This document shows positions 25,939 through 34,018 of a DNA stretch of 64,000 nucleotides, in pieces (positions within the stretch are counted from its first letter, which is position 1; every line of letters starts with the position of its first letter). A program made the translations under genes and the position numbers. Origin of the DNA: an uncultured Collinsella sp. (GTDB taxonomy: Bacteria > Actinomycetota > Coriobacteriia > Coriobacteriales > Coriobacteriaceae). The notes beneath the pieces were generated by a model, which had not been told where the DNA came from, searched no databases, and worked only from the letters and a program-made list of their open reading frames with translations. The stretch is from assembly GCA_900541025.1 (NCBI GenBank), contig UQIL01000001.1, forward strand, positions 94,355 through 158,354, given 5' to 3'.

Positions 25939-25985
25939 AAGCAGCGTGGTCGATAACTGCCATCCGTCGGCCGCGCTGCCTTTTT
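25939..25985 (+). terminator. Leaky terminator after the precursor gene
   Basis: GCAGCGTGGTCG pairs with CGGCCGCGCTGC (one mismatch, one G-U) and is followed by TTTTT. Downstream genes have no evident promoter, so partial read-through would set precursor-to-enzyme stoichiometry. Confidence 0.65.
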
Positions 25986-26002
25986 AATGAGGTTCATGAG
26001 AC

Positions 26003-26731
26003 ATGGGTAATGCGATTTCAATCAAGGATCTATCAAAGCGCTACGGCAAAAACTGGGCGTTGTCTGATGTTTCATTTGATATAGATGAGGGCGAAGTGTG
26101 CGCTCTCGTTGGGGAGAACGGCGCGGGGAAGAGTACGTTGATTGATATTCTTCTTGGCTTGTTTAAAGCAACGAAAGGCTCAATCAGTTTTTTCGGCGAG
26201 TCTGGGAGAACAGGTCTGGCAAGAGCACGCAGAAATATCGGATTCGTCCCCGACGGCTGTGGGGCATTCTTGAACTTAACCGGTCGAGAAAACTTGATCT
26301 CACGCTGTATCGAGTGGGGGCTGCCGAAAAGTGAAGTTAATCGAGTGCTCGCTGCCGTTGGCCTAGAAAATGCGGCGGATGCATCGGTAAAACAATACTC
26401 GCTCGGCATGAAGCGTCGTCTGGATATCGGAACGGCTCTTCTGGGCAACCCGCAACTACTCATCATGGATGAACCCATAAACGGGCTCGATCCAGTGGGT
26501 GTGATTGAGGTGCGTGATCTCCTGCTGTCGTTGAAGGACAAACGGGATAAAACGGTGCTCATTTCAAGCCATAACCTAGATGAATTGGAGAAAGTTGCGA
26601 CATCTTTTGCTTTTCTCCATCAAGGCAGACTTCTCGTTAAGGAAGAAAACTCCTACAAAGACAGAAGTCTGGAAAAGCGGTTTTTGGATTTGATCGGGGA
26701 GGCAGATAATGCAACTTCTGCGACTGATTAG
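26003..26731 (+). CDS. ABC transporter ATPase (ABC-2/BcrA-like) of the peptide operon
   Basis: The 242-residue nucleotide-binding protein has Walker A GENGAGKST (about residue 36), signature YSLGMKRR and Walker B LLIMDEP with the H-loop SSHNLDE. The signature variant and the size match the drug and lantibiotic self-protection subfamily (BcrA, NatA types). It precedes two ABC-2 permease genes and overlaps the first by 23 bp. A role in immunity or export of the mature peptide is inferred from context. The ribosome site is weak (TGAGAC). Confidence 0.85.
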   Translation: MGNAISIKDLSKRYGKNWALSDVSFDIDEGEVCALVGENGAGKSTLIDILLGLFKATKGSISFFGESGRTGLARARRNIGFVPDGCGAFLNLTGRENLISRCIEWGLPKSEVNRVLAAVGLENAADASVKQYSLGMKRRLDIGTALLGNPQLLIMDEPINGLDPVGVIEVRDLLLSLKDKRDKTVLISSHNLDELEKVATSFAFLHQGRLLVKEENSYKDRSLEKRFLDLIGEADNATSATD

Positions 26732-27512
26732 ATGCGAAGCCCGTCGGTTGCTCAGAAATCCAGCCTTTTTCGTGTTGTTGATCTGGGGAGTTTGGATTGT
26801 TAAAGATGTCTGTAATCCAAATATGTATGGGACTTATGGAACATCTGATTTAGGGGGAGTCGGCAAACAGATTGGTTTCTTTGCAAACATCCTCGACAAG
26901 ACTGACCCGGCTGGTTCGGCGGTTCGGACGGCACTATTCATGACCTACGAGTGGTTTTTCGTTCTAGTCGGATGCATTGTTATTTCCTGCGCCATGGATT
27001 ATCAAAGCAGGTCTTCTGAAGTGACGTATGCGAAAGGGACGGGTGTAGCAAAGGCCGTTGTCGCAAAGTGGCTTGTTCTGACGATTGCAACTTCAGCAGC
27101 GTTCAACCTGTTTTCGGGATTCGCTCTCTTCAAATCTCCGCTTGGCTGCTATGTGGATGGGCGGGTGTTTCTTGATAGATACCTACCCGTGTTGCTTTTG
27201 ATTGATGCTATTTTGGCTGCATTAGTAGCTCAGTCGATGGCAGTTTTCTATTTACTTAGAAATGCACCGCTTAGCATTATGTTGGTGTTGGTCGGGACGC
27301 TGCTCGCCTCCGATGAATATACGCTGGTGGTCTTTTCCAATCACGCATCGACGCTAATTCCCTGGTGGCTCTCAGTCGGACCATACTTACGCCATCTTGG
27401 AAATCTGTGCTTTCAAGGCCTAGCCATTAATCAGATCATTCTTTTCTCTGTTATTTGCACCGTTGTTTCGTTGCAGCTCGGGGTCATGGGAATCAAAGCG
27501 AGGAGGGGGTAG
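26709..27512 (+). CDS. ABC-2 type permease 1 of the peptide operon
   Basis: The 267-residue membrane protein has about six hydrophobic helices (near residues 15-30, 85-100, 120-140, 160-185, 190-205 and 240-260) and no ATPase motif. A large extracytoplasmic loop follows the first helix. It is translationally coupled to the ATPase gene by overlap, and two bases separate it from the next permease. No close family name can be read from motifs; the call rests on topology and position. Confidence 0.75.
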   Translation: MQLLRLIRCEARRLLRNPAFFVLLIWGVWIVKDVCNPNMYGTYGTSDLGGVGKQIGFFANILDKTDPAGSAVRTALFMTYEWFFVLVGCIVISCAMDYQSRSSEVTYAKGTGVAKAVVAKWLVLTIATSAAFNLFSGFALFKSPLGCYVDGRVFLDRYLPVLLLIDAILAALVAQSMAVFYLLRNAPLSIMLVLVGTLLASDEYTLVVFSNHASTLIPWWLSVGPYLRHLGNLCFQGLAINQIILFSVICTVVSLQLGVMGIKARRG

Positions 27513-27514
27513 AA

Positions 27515-28324
27515 ATGCGCTGCGAAGATATGATTAAGGCTGAAGCCTATCGAGTTATGAAGAGCAAAGCGCCTCTTCTGCTGATTGCGGCAGGTTTCGT
27601 GCTCGCATTGCTTTATTCTGCGTCTTATGAACCATGGAGAGCCTACGGAACGAGCGATTGGCTTGGCGACGGTGTTATGGGCTTCTTTCCAAACCCACAA
27701 TATGGTTTTGGGGGAATTCCGGGAGACCTCGTTAAAGATGGAGCTCGCTACCTTTCCGCTGTGGCACCGCTTGCCCATTCTCTGTTCTTTCCTATTGTTG
27801 CTGTTCTCGTCATCGGCTATGCGTTTCGAACTCCGATAACGGGATCTCAATGGCTTGTTTCCTATGCAAGGGGAATGAAAACAGTACAGTTGTTGGTTGC
27901 AAGGACTCTTGTCTCGATTGTCACGCTTGTCGGTGGTTTTGTTCTCTTTTCGATACTCGTTGGTGCGGTCCAAAGCGCGAGTGGCATAGGAATGACGATG
28001 GATATGATCGGAGAGTTTCTTCTTCGGCTGTCTCTTGCTGCCTTGATTTGCACAACGTTATGCCTGCTGCTCGTCCTGGCCATCTCGCTCTTTGGAAATG
28101 GCGCGTTTGTTCTATCGTTCATCATCCTGCTGCTTTATTTGGGGTACGGGAATCCAAATATGCCACTGCACTTGACATGGCTGGCGACCCTTGCGTCCCC
28201 GCGACCAATTCAATTCATCGTGCCGGGGACGTTGCTATTTGTAGCGCTGGCAACAGTCGTTCCCATTGTCATCCTCGGACTTTGTTGGGCTATCAAGGGT
28301 GCTATCAGAAAACGGAGCATATAA
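27515..28324 (+). CDS. ABC-2 type permease 2 of the peptide operon
   Basis: The 269-residue protein resembles permease 1 in layout: an N-terminal helix after MIKAEAYRVMKSK, an outside loop with YGTSDWLGDG (compare YGTSDLGGVG in permease 1), then five more helices. The two permeases probably form a heterodimer with two copies of the ATPase. The ATG at 27515 follows GGAGGGGG; a longer frame starting within the previous gene is not used. Its stop codon abuts the ATG of the radical SAM gene. Confidence 0.78.
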   Translation: MRCEDMIKAEAYRVMKSKAPLLLIAAGFVLALLYSASYEPWRAYGTSDWLGDGVMGFFPNPQYGFGGIPGDLVKDGARYLSAVAPLAHSLFFPIVAVLVIGYAFRTPITGSQWLVSYARGMKTVQLLVARTLVSIVTLVGGFVLFSILVGAVQSASGIGMTMDMIGEFLLRLSLAALICTTLCLLLVLAISLFGNGAFVLSFIILLLYLGYGNPNMPLHLTWLATLASPRPIQFIVPGTLLFVALATVVPIVILGLCWAIKGAIRKRSI

Positions 28325-29611
28325 ATGAAAGAGTCTGAATTTAACGTTATTGAAGAGAATGATGTGAACGGTATCACTATCTACAATACCCAGTCTGGTG
28401 GCGTTCTCGACCTTGACGCTGCGCACACGAATGAGCTGAATTTATATCGCAAGGGTGCTGCCGCCTTGGATGGTGATTTCGAAGAGGCCCTTAAGATGGG
28501 TGGCATGTTGGTAGATGACGATGTTGACGAGCGGCGAATGTTGATGCTTGAGAGTTTGTCGGCAAGGTTTGCAAATGACTATTTAGGACTGACGATTGCT
28601 CCAACGCTGGCATGCAATTTTAGGTGTCCCTATTGCTATGAAAAGGGCTGCTCGCACCCCACTATGTCAGAAGAGACAATGACGGATATCGCAGAATTCG
28701 TGCGTTCCGGCTATCCCGGGATCAACGATCTTCACGTTGACTGGTATGGAGGCGAACCCCTACTCTGTGTGGACATGATCGAGCGACTGACAAAAGAACT
28801 GAGAGGGGCGATTAGGCCAGGCGCTACTTATTCTGCCGGAATGGTAACGAACGGATATCTCCTGACGCGAGAAATTGCTCAGAAGCTTGCTGATTGTCAG
28901 GTCGGTTCGGTTCAAATCACTATCGATGGCTCAAAGAGGGATCATGATTCGCGGAGGGTCCCGGCCGACGGTCGTCCGACATATGATGCCATTATCGACA
29001 ATATAATCTCATGTGCCGATGTTCTTCAGATTACCATTCGCGTGAATGTCGATGAGTCCAATAGCAAAGAGGTCGATGCGTTGATTGACGAGCTTGACGC
29101 TAAAGGGCTTCGCGGTAAAGTCGCGATTTATCTTGCTGCGGTCGACAATGTTAACGATACTTGCGCAAATGACATTCATTGTTTTTCTCAGCGTGGGTTC
29201 TCTCAAGTTGAAACGTTCTTTATGGATAAAGCTAGCGAGCGCGGATTCAACGTTATTCCGTTTACGCCGTATGAACCAGGTGTCTGCTGTGCGGTTTCCC
29301 TTAATTCGTTTGTCATCGATCCGCTTGGTAGACTTTTTAAATGTTGGGATGAGGTTGGCAAGGGCGAGTGCGCCGTTGGAAATGTTCGAGAAGGTGTGAA
29401 AGCTAATTCGAACTATTTGAAATGGATGGAGTATTTACCAAACGACCCGGTATGTGGCGAGTGTGTAATGTTTCCGGCTTGTATGGGCGGATGTCCCCAC
29501 GCCGCGATGGAGGGTCAGAGAAAATGCGCGAGCGTTAAATTCAATGCAAGGCAGAGAATGCGGTTGGCTTGTAATTATCAGTATTCGCATGAGGCAAATC
29601 ACGATGTTTAG
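28325..29611 (+). CDS. Radical SAM/SPASM peptide maturase
   Basis: The 428-residue enzyme has an N-terminal domain (1-90) ending in GMLVDDDVDE, as in several peptide-modifying SPASM enzymes, then the radical SAM core with CNFRCPYC (Cys97, 101, 104 bind the SAM-cleaving cluster) and the GGEPL motif. The C-terminal SPASM region (about 315-415) has the Cys set GVCC, FKCWDEVGKGEC, CGECVMFPACMGGC and KCAS for auxiliary [4Fe-4S] clusters. Such enzymes install thioether or C-C bonds in ribosomal peptides; the Cys-rich peptide upstream is the evident substrate. It starts directly after the permease stop and overlaps the exporter gene by 8 bp. Confidence 0.9.
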   Translation: MKESEFNVIEENDVNGITIYNTQSGGVLDLDAAHTNELNLYRKGAAALDGDFEEALKMGGMLVDDDVDERRMLMLESLSARFANDYLGLTIAPTLACNFRCPYCYEKGCSHPTMSEETMTDIAEFVRSGYPGINDLHVDWYGGEPLLCVDMIERLTKELRGAIRPGATYSAGMVTNGYLLTREIAQKLADCQVGSVQITIDGSKRDHDSRRVPADGRPTYDAIIDNIISCADVLQITIRVNVDESNSKEVDALIDELDAKGLRGKVAIYLAAVDNVNDTCANDIHCFSQRGFSQVETFFMDKASERGFNVIPFTPYEPGVCCAVSLNSFVIDPLGRLFKCWDEVGKGECAVGNVREGVKANSNYLKWMEYLPNDPVCGECVMFPACMGGCPHAAMEGQRKCASVKFNARQRMRLACNYQYSHEANHDV

Positions 29612-31235
29612 ATTTTGGAAGATATATCTCCTCCATAAGCCAAGGCTTTATGTCTATCTGCTTCTCGATGTCTTGTCTCAACTGTGCAGCCTTGCTGAAC
29701 CATATTTGTTGGGACTGACTGTAAATGTGCTGGCGGCAAAAAATGTCCTCGGAATTAGTTTGCGGACGCTAGTCTTATGTATTTTCGCGATTGGCGTGGT
29801 CGCCATTGTGGGGTCGGTGTTGGCCTATTGGACTTCCCTAATCTATGTCGACCTTCAAGCGCATGCGGGATATCAACTTAACGCTGACACACTTGAACAC
29901 GTCAAGCGTTTGCCCCGGAAGTTTTTCATCGGATTTGATGCGGGCTATTATAATCAGCAAATCAATCACGATTCAAACGATCTCATAATATTCGGAATAA
30001 CATCGGCGTCAAATCTCATTGGCGGTGTTGCAACGATTGTTTGTTCCTTGATTATGTTGATGAATATAAACATTGCGATGGCGATTGCCTGTCTAGCCTG
30101 CATCGTTACGGGGGCAGTAGTTTATCGATTGTTTAGCGGGCTGCTGTTCAATCGAGGCTTTGAGTTTCAAGAAAAGACCGCTGCTTTCTATGGGACTCTC
30201 CAGAGCCAGCTGGAGAGCGTCTCCTTTCTTCGTCGCCATTCATTATTCGATTTCTATTCCTTGAGGCTGCAGAAGGCTTTCGATGGTCTTTATCCAGCTA
30301 TATTGGCTAACCAAAAAGCCGGATCACGGTTCGAACTTGCGAATCAGTTGATTTTTTCCTTTGCGCAGTTCTGTTTGCTCGCGATTGGAGGCTGTGAGAT
30401 TGTCGCAGGCAAAATGCCGGTTGGTTTTCTGCTGACGGCATTGAGCTATTATTCGAGCGCCAATTCTGCTCTGGTGAACTTGCTTTCTTGGGGCAAAAGC
30501 TACCAGGCGAGCAAGGTGAGCGCCCAACGCCTTAAGCGCCTTTGGGCAATGGATGAAGAGGTGAACGGTTCTGTCCGCATTGGCTCTCCTGTTTCACTTG
30601 TGTGCAAGGGCCTGTCGATTTGTCGCCCTGATACCGATCGAATCATAGATTATCCAGAGCTCATCTCGCTTAATCGAGGGGTCTTATACGGCGTGTCGGG
30701 CGCAAACGGAAGCGGGAAAAGCACGCTTCTCGATGGCATAGCTGGTCTATATCCCGATGATTGCGTTGGGACTATTGCTTATGACGAGGTTGATTTGAGT
30801 CAGATTGATTCTATAAATCTACGCTCGTATGTCGTTGGTATTGCCGAGCAAGAACCTGATATCGTTAACGGAACACTCAGAGAGAATCTGACGCTACTCG
30901 CGGGCGATAATTGTCCAATTTTTGAAGTCGGGCGACTTGTAGACCAGTTTGGTCTGACCAAACTGGTCTCAACACTTCCCAATGGTCTTGATGGGGTGCT
31001 GGACGAGCAAAACCATAATATATCGGGTGGTGAGAAGCAGAAGATTGCGATTATTCGTGTTTTGCTTAAGGACTCACCCGTCATGTTATTCGATGAACCG
31101 ACGTCGGCTCTTGACGGAGCGAGTAGGTCAGCGTTCATTGATATTCTGCAACAGAAGAAAGAGGATCATATAGTGGTTGTTGTCTCGCATGATCCCGAGT
31201 TGCTTGAGGCTTGCGACGAAGTGATTGAGCTGTAG
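29604..31235 (+). CDS. ABC exporter, fused membrane and ATPase domains, no peptidase
   Basis: The 543-residue half-transporter has about six membrane helices (residues 15-300) and an ATPase domain with Walker A SGANGSGKST, signature ISGGEKQK and Walker B MLFDEPTSALDG. There is no N-terminal C39 peptidase domain, so it cannot cut a double-Gly leader as PCAT exporters do. The ATG at 29604 follows GAGG and overlaps the maturase gene. It most likely exports the mature peptide, while the three-gene ABC-2 system gives immunity, or the reverse. Confidence 0.85.
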   Translation: MFRFWKIYLLHKPRLYVYLLLDVLSQLCSLAEPYLLGLTVNVLAAKNVLGISLRTLVLCIFAIGVVAIVGSVLAYWTSLIYVDLQAHAGYQLNADTLEHVKRLPRKFFIGFDAGYYNQQINHDSNDLIIFGITSASNLIGGVATIVCSLIMLMNINIAMAIACLACIVTGAVVYRLFSGLLFNRGFEFQEKTAAFYGTLQSQLESVSFLRRHSLFDFYSLRLQKAFDGLYPAILANQKAGSRFELANQLIFSFAQFCLLAIGGCEIVAGKMPVGFLLTALSYYSSANSALVNLLSWGKSYQASKVSAQRLKRLWAMDEEVNGSVRIGSPVSLVCKGLSICRPDTDRIIDYPELISLNRGVLYGVSGANGSGKSTLLDGIAGLYPDDCVGTIAYDEVDLSQIDSINLRSYVVGIAEQEPDIVNGTLRENLTLLAGDNCPIFEVGRLVDQFGLTKLVSTLPNGLDGVLDEQNHNISGGEKQKIAIIRVLLKDSPVMLFDEPTSALDGASRSAFIDILQQKKEDHIVVVVSHDPELLEACDEVIEL

Positions 31236-31407
31236 ACGCCGGAAGGTTAGCCCATTTGAGTCTTAATTTCTGCCATGGTGGAAAGCTGTTCGAGGTTGGT
31301 GCTTACCGGAAAATGTAAGCCACTACACCTCCCGGTAAGGCATTGCTGCGCTCTTATGGATGCTATACTAAGTCCAGGATGATGTATAGCAACCTGAAGG
31401 ATGAGGC

Positions 31408-31767
31408 ATGGAAGCCGAATTGCTCGATAAAAAATCTATTCAGATGAACGTGCGCATAGATCGCCAGCTCAAAGAAGCCGGAGATGCCGTTCTGGCGCAT
31501 ATTGGCATGACGCCGTCAAAAGCCGTTCGGACACTTTGGGAGTATCTGGTCGTTAACGGACGCATGCCCTCGAAGGGAGACGCGGCGGCTCCGGTTTCTG
31601 ACGGAGTGGAGCCCCGGCGCATGGAATCAAGGGCCGCGCAAGGCAGCCATATCGTTCGCGATTCGTGCCTCAAATACGGCATCCCCATCCCTGAGTTCTC
31701 GGGAGACTATGACGACCTCTATGAGGAGGCCATGGCGGAGCGCTATCCCGAGTGGGTGGAACTATGA
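31408..31767 (+). CDS. RelB/DinJ-like antitoxin
   Basis: The 119-residue protein opens with a ribbon-helix-helix segment (SIQMNVRIDRQLKEAGDAV, then GMTPSKAVRTLWEYLV), the DNA-binding part of RelB/DinJ antitoxins, followed by a linker and an acidic tail (DYDDLYEEAMAERYPEW) likely to wrap the toxin. It overlaps the toxin start by 4 bp. A TATACT box at 31364-31369 precedes it. RelB/DinJ proteins usually pair with RelE/YafQ toxins; here the partner is a PIN protein. Confidence 0.8.
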   Translation: MEAELLDKKSIQMNVRIDRQLKEAGDAVLAHIGMTPSKAVRTLWEYLVVNGRMPSKGDAAAPVSDGVEPRRMESRAAQGSHIVRDSCLKYGIPIPEFSGDYDDLYEEAMAERYPEWVEL

Positions 31768-32285
31768 GCACAGAAGGCGTCCTCAAGCTGTTAATCGATA
31801 CCAACGTATGGATGGATTACTTTTCTGGCAGGTCCGACCGTACGGCAAATGTCGTCCATCTGATCGAGATTGCCGACGCCTCGGAGCGGATTGCCCTGTT
31901 TGCCTCGTCGCTTTCGGTCAAAGACGTTTCATATCTTGTCTCGGCGGCAATCAAGCAGGAGTGCCGAAGAAAGACTGGCTCACTGAGTGATAACGCCATT
32001 GCGGCGGCAGATGAAACGGCCTGGGCATGCGTTCGACAGATGCGCGAGCTAGCCCTCATCACCCCGGTCGGTGCAGACGAGGTCTTCGACTCCTTTGTGT
32101 TCAAGTATCATCACAACGACTTTGAGGACGACCTGATGCTGGGCGTCGCCAATCGCATCGATGCCGATTACGTCGTGACGGAGGACAAGAATCTCATTAA
32201 ACATACCAATGGCGTATGCATAAACGTTGATCAAGCGTTGAGGTTGGTTGAAGGGTCCAACGTCCCTTCGGCGAGGCCCGTCTAA
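31764..32285 (+). CDS. PIN-domain toxin (VapC-like)
   Basis: The 173-residue protein has a PIN nuclease fold: LIDTNVWMDYF with the first catalytic Asp near residue 11, a central helical part, and DFEDDLMLGVANRIDADYVVTEDKNL with the later acidic residues around 120-140. PIN toxins cut RNA, often tRNA. The ATGA overlap with the antitoxin gene sets the start at 31764; a start 12 bp upstream is less likely. The pair forms a type II toxin-antitoxin unit. Confidence 0.82.
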   Translation: MSTEGVLKLLIDTNVWMDYFSGRSDRTANVVHLIEIADASERIALFASSLSVKDVSYLVSAAIKQECRRKTGSLSDNAIAAADETAWACVRQMRELALITPVGADEVFDSFVFKYHHNDFEDDLMLGVANRIDADYVVTEDKNLIKHTNGVCINVDQALRLVEGSNVPSARPV

Positions 32286-32433
32286 CCTGCTTTATCTTAA
32301 TAAAGTGGCGTTTCCCCGCCGTTAGCCGATGATGCAAGGGCGCTCGGCGTTTTCGACTGGTTTATGCACGCAAAGTCTGGGAATATACAAGTCGCATGTC
32401 TTACTGTCTAACCAGTTGCGCCAAGGAGGCACC

Positions 32434-33891
32434 ATGGACTACAAGATTACCGGCTACGAGCCCGCCCAGCTGTTCCATTTCTTTGAGGAGGTCAGCGCGA
32501 TCCCCCGTGGGTCTGGCAACGAGAAGGGCATCAGCGATTTCCTGGTTGCGTTTGCCAAGGAGCGCGGTCTCGATGTGTACCAGGACGAGGTCTACAACGT
32601 CATCATTCGCAAGCCCGCATCTGCCGGTGCCGAGAATGCCCCGACCGTGATGCTGCAGGGCCACATCGATATGGTGTGCGACAAGTTGGGCTCCGTTGAG
32701 CACGACTTTACGACCGATGGTATCGACCTGGTCGTCAAGGACGGCGTCCTCACCGCTAACGGCACCACTCTGGGCGCCGACAACGGTATTGCCGTCGCGC
32801 TTATGCTTACCGTGCTCAACGACGATTCGATTACCCATCCGGCCCTCGAGTGCGTGTTCACCACCGACGAGGAGACTGGCCTGGTCGGCGCCGAGACGCT
32901 CGACAAGTCCCAGATTAGCGCCCGCACCATGATCAACCTTGACTCCGAGGAAGAGGGCGTTGCCACCGTCAGCTGTGCCGGCGGCGTCGTCGTTACCTAC
33001 ACCTGCCCGATCGCGCGCGAGCACAAGACCGGTAGCACCCTCACGCTCGACATCTCCGGCCTGCTGGGCGGCCACTCCGGCAGCGATATCAACCTGGAGC
33101 GCGGCAACGGCAACCTCATCATGGCCCGCATCATCGACCGCCTGATGGTTGCCGGCGAGCCCGCCATCGTTAGCTTTAACGGCGGCACCAAGGACAACGC
33201 CATCAACCGTGAGTGCAAGGCTGTTCTGGTCTACGCCGACCACGCTGCCGCCGAGGCCGCGGCCCAGATCGCAAAGGGCATCATCGCCGACGTCACTGCC
33301 GAGCTCGAGGTCTTCGACCCCGGCTTTACTTGCACCGTCGAGATTGCCGACGACGCCGAGGTTGAGGCCATGGACCAGAAGTCCGCGCTTGCCCTCATCC
33401 GCGCCCTGCGCCTTGCCCCTAACGGCGTGATTCGCCGCAACGTCGCCACCGACGGCTCCGTCGAGGTTTCCTCCAACATCGGCGTGGTCGCCACCTCCGA
33501 TGACGAGGTCAAGATTATGCTGTCCCCGCGCTCTTCGATCACCTCGCTGCAGAACGAGTTCAAGGACCGTCTGCAGACGCTGGCCGATGTCCTGGGCTTC
33601 GACGCCAAGTTTGAGTTTGAGTATCCCGGCTGGAGCTATGCCGAGCATTCGCCGGTCCGCGAAGTCTTTGTCGAGAGCTATCGAGAGCTCTTTGGCTCCG
33701 AGCTGCGCATCGAGTCCATTCACGCCGGCCTTGAGTGCGGCCTGTTTGCCGAGGCTCTGCACGGCCTGGACGCCATCGCCGTGGGCCCGACGCTCTCCGA
33801 TGTCCATACCCCGGACGAGAGCATGGAGCTCGCTTCTGCCGAGCGCTTCTACGAGCTGCTCATCGACGTCCTCAAGCGCCTCGCTGCGTAA
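32434..33891 (+). CDS. pepD: Aminoacyl-histidine dipeptidase (peptidase D, M20 family)
   Basis: PepD hydrolyses Xaa-His and other dipeptides in the cytoplasm. The 485-residue protein has the M20 metal sites QGHIDMVCD, LGADNGIAVA and TTDEETGLVGA, the dimerisation lid domain (about 200-390) and GLLGGHSGSDI, which is characteristic of PepD. AAGGAGG precedes the ATG at 32434. It is monocistronic, ending in a strong terminator. A broader non-specific dipeptidase role is equally possible. Confidence 0.92.
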   Translation: MDYKITGYEPAQLFHFFEEVSAIPRGSGNEKGISDFLVAFAKERGLDVYQDEVYNVIIRKPASAGAENAPTVMLQGHIDMVCDKLGSVEHDFTTDGIDLVVKDGVLTANGTTLGADNGIAVALMLTVLNDDSITHPALECVFTTDEETGLVGAETLDKSQISARTMINLDSEEEGVATVSCAGGVVVTYTCPIAREHKTGSTLTLDISGLLGGHSGSDINLERGNGNLIMARIIDRLMVAGEPAIVSFNGGTKDNAINRECKAVLVYADHAAAEAAAQIAKGIIADVTAELEVFDPGFTCTVEIADDAEVEAMDQKSALALIRALRLAPNGVIRRNVATDGSVEVSSNIGVVATSDDEVKIMLSPRSSITSLQNEFKDRLQTLADVLGFDAKFEFEYPGWSYAEHSPVREVFVESYRELFGSELRIESIHAGLECGLFAEALHGLDAIAVGPTLSDVHTPDESMELASAERFYELLIDVLKRLAA

Positions 33892-33946
33892 AGGTTGCGC
33901 TAGCAGCAGTCCGAGTCACGTGCTAGCGGATTGCAAATGACATTAT

Positions 33947-33993
33947 GAGAGGGGGCACCCGGTCTTTTGCGACGGGTGCCCCCTCTCTTTTGT
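33947..33993 (+). terminator. Terminator after pepD
   Basis: GAGAGGGGGCACCCG pairs with CGGGTGCCCCCTCTC (loop about GTCTTTTGCGA), then TTTT. Confidence 0.9.
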
Positions 33994-34018
33994 TTGATAA
34001 TTGCGAAATTACGGCCAC

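Noticed and set aside
25790..29611. Assignment of the peptide and maturase to a named Cys-rich RiPP class (for example SCIFF or Clo7bot type)
   Set aside because: SCIFF has six Cys in about 45 residues with a different spacing, and I cannot match the Gly5-Cys and CSRCSC pattern to another named class by memory alone.
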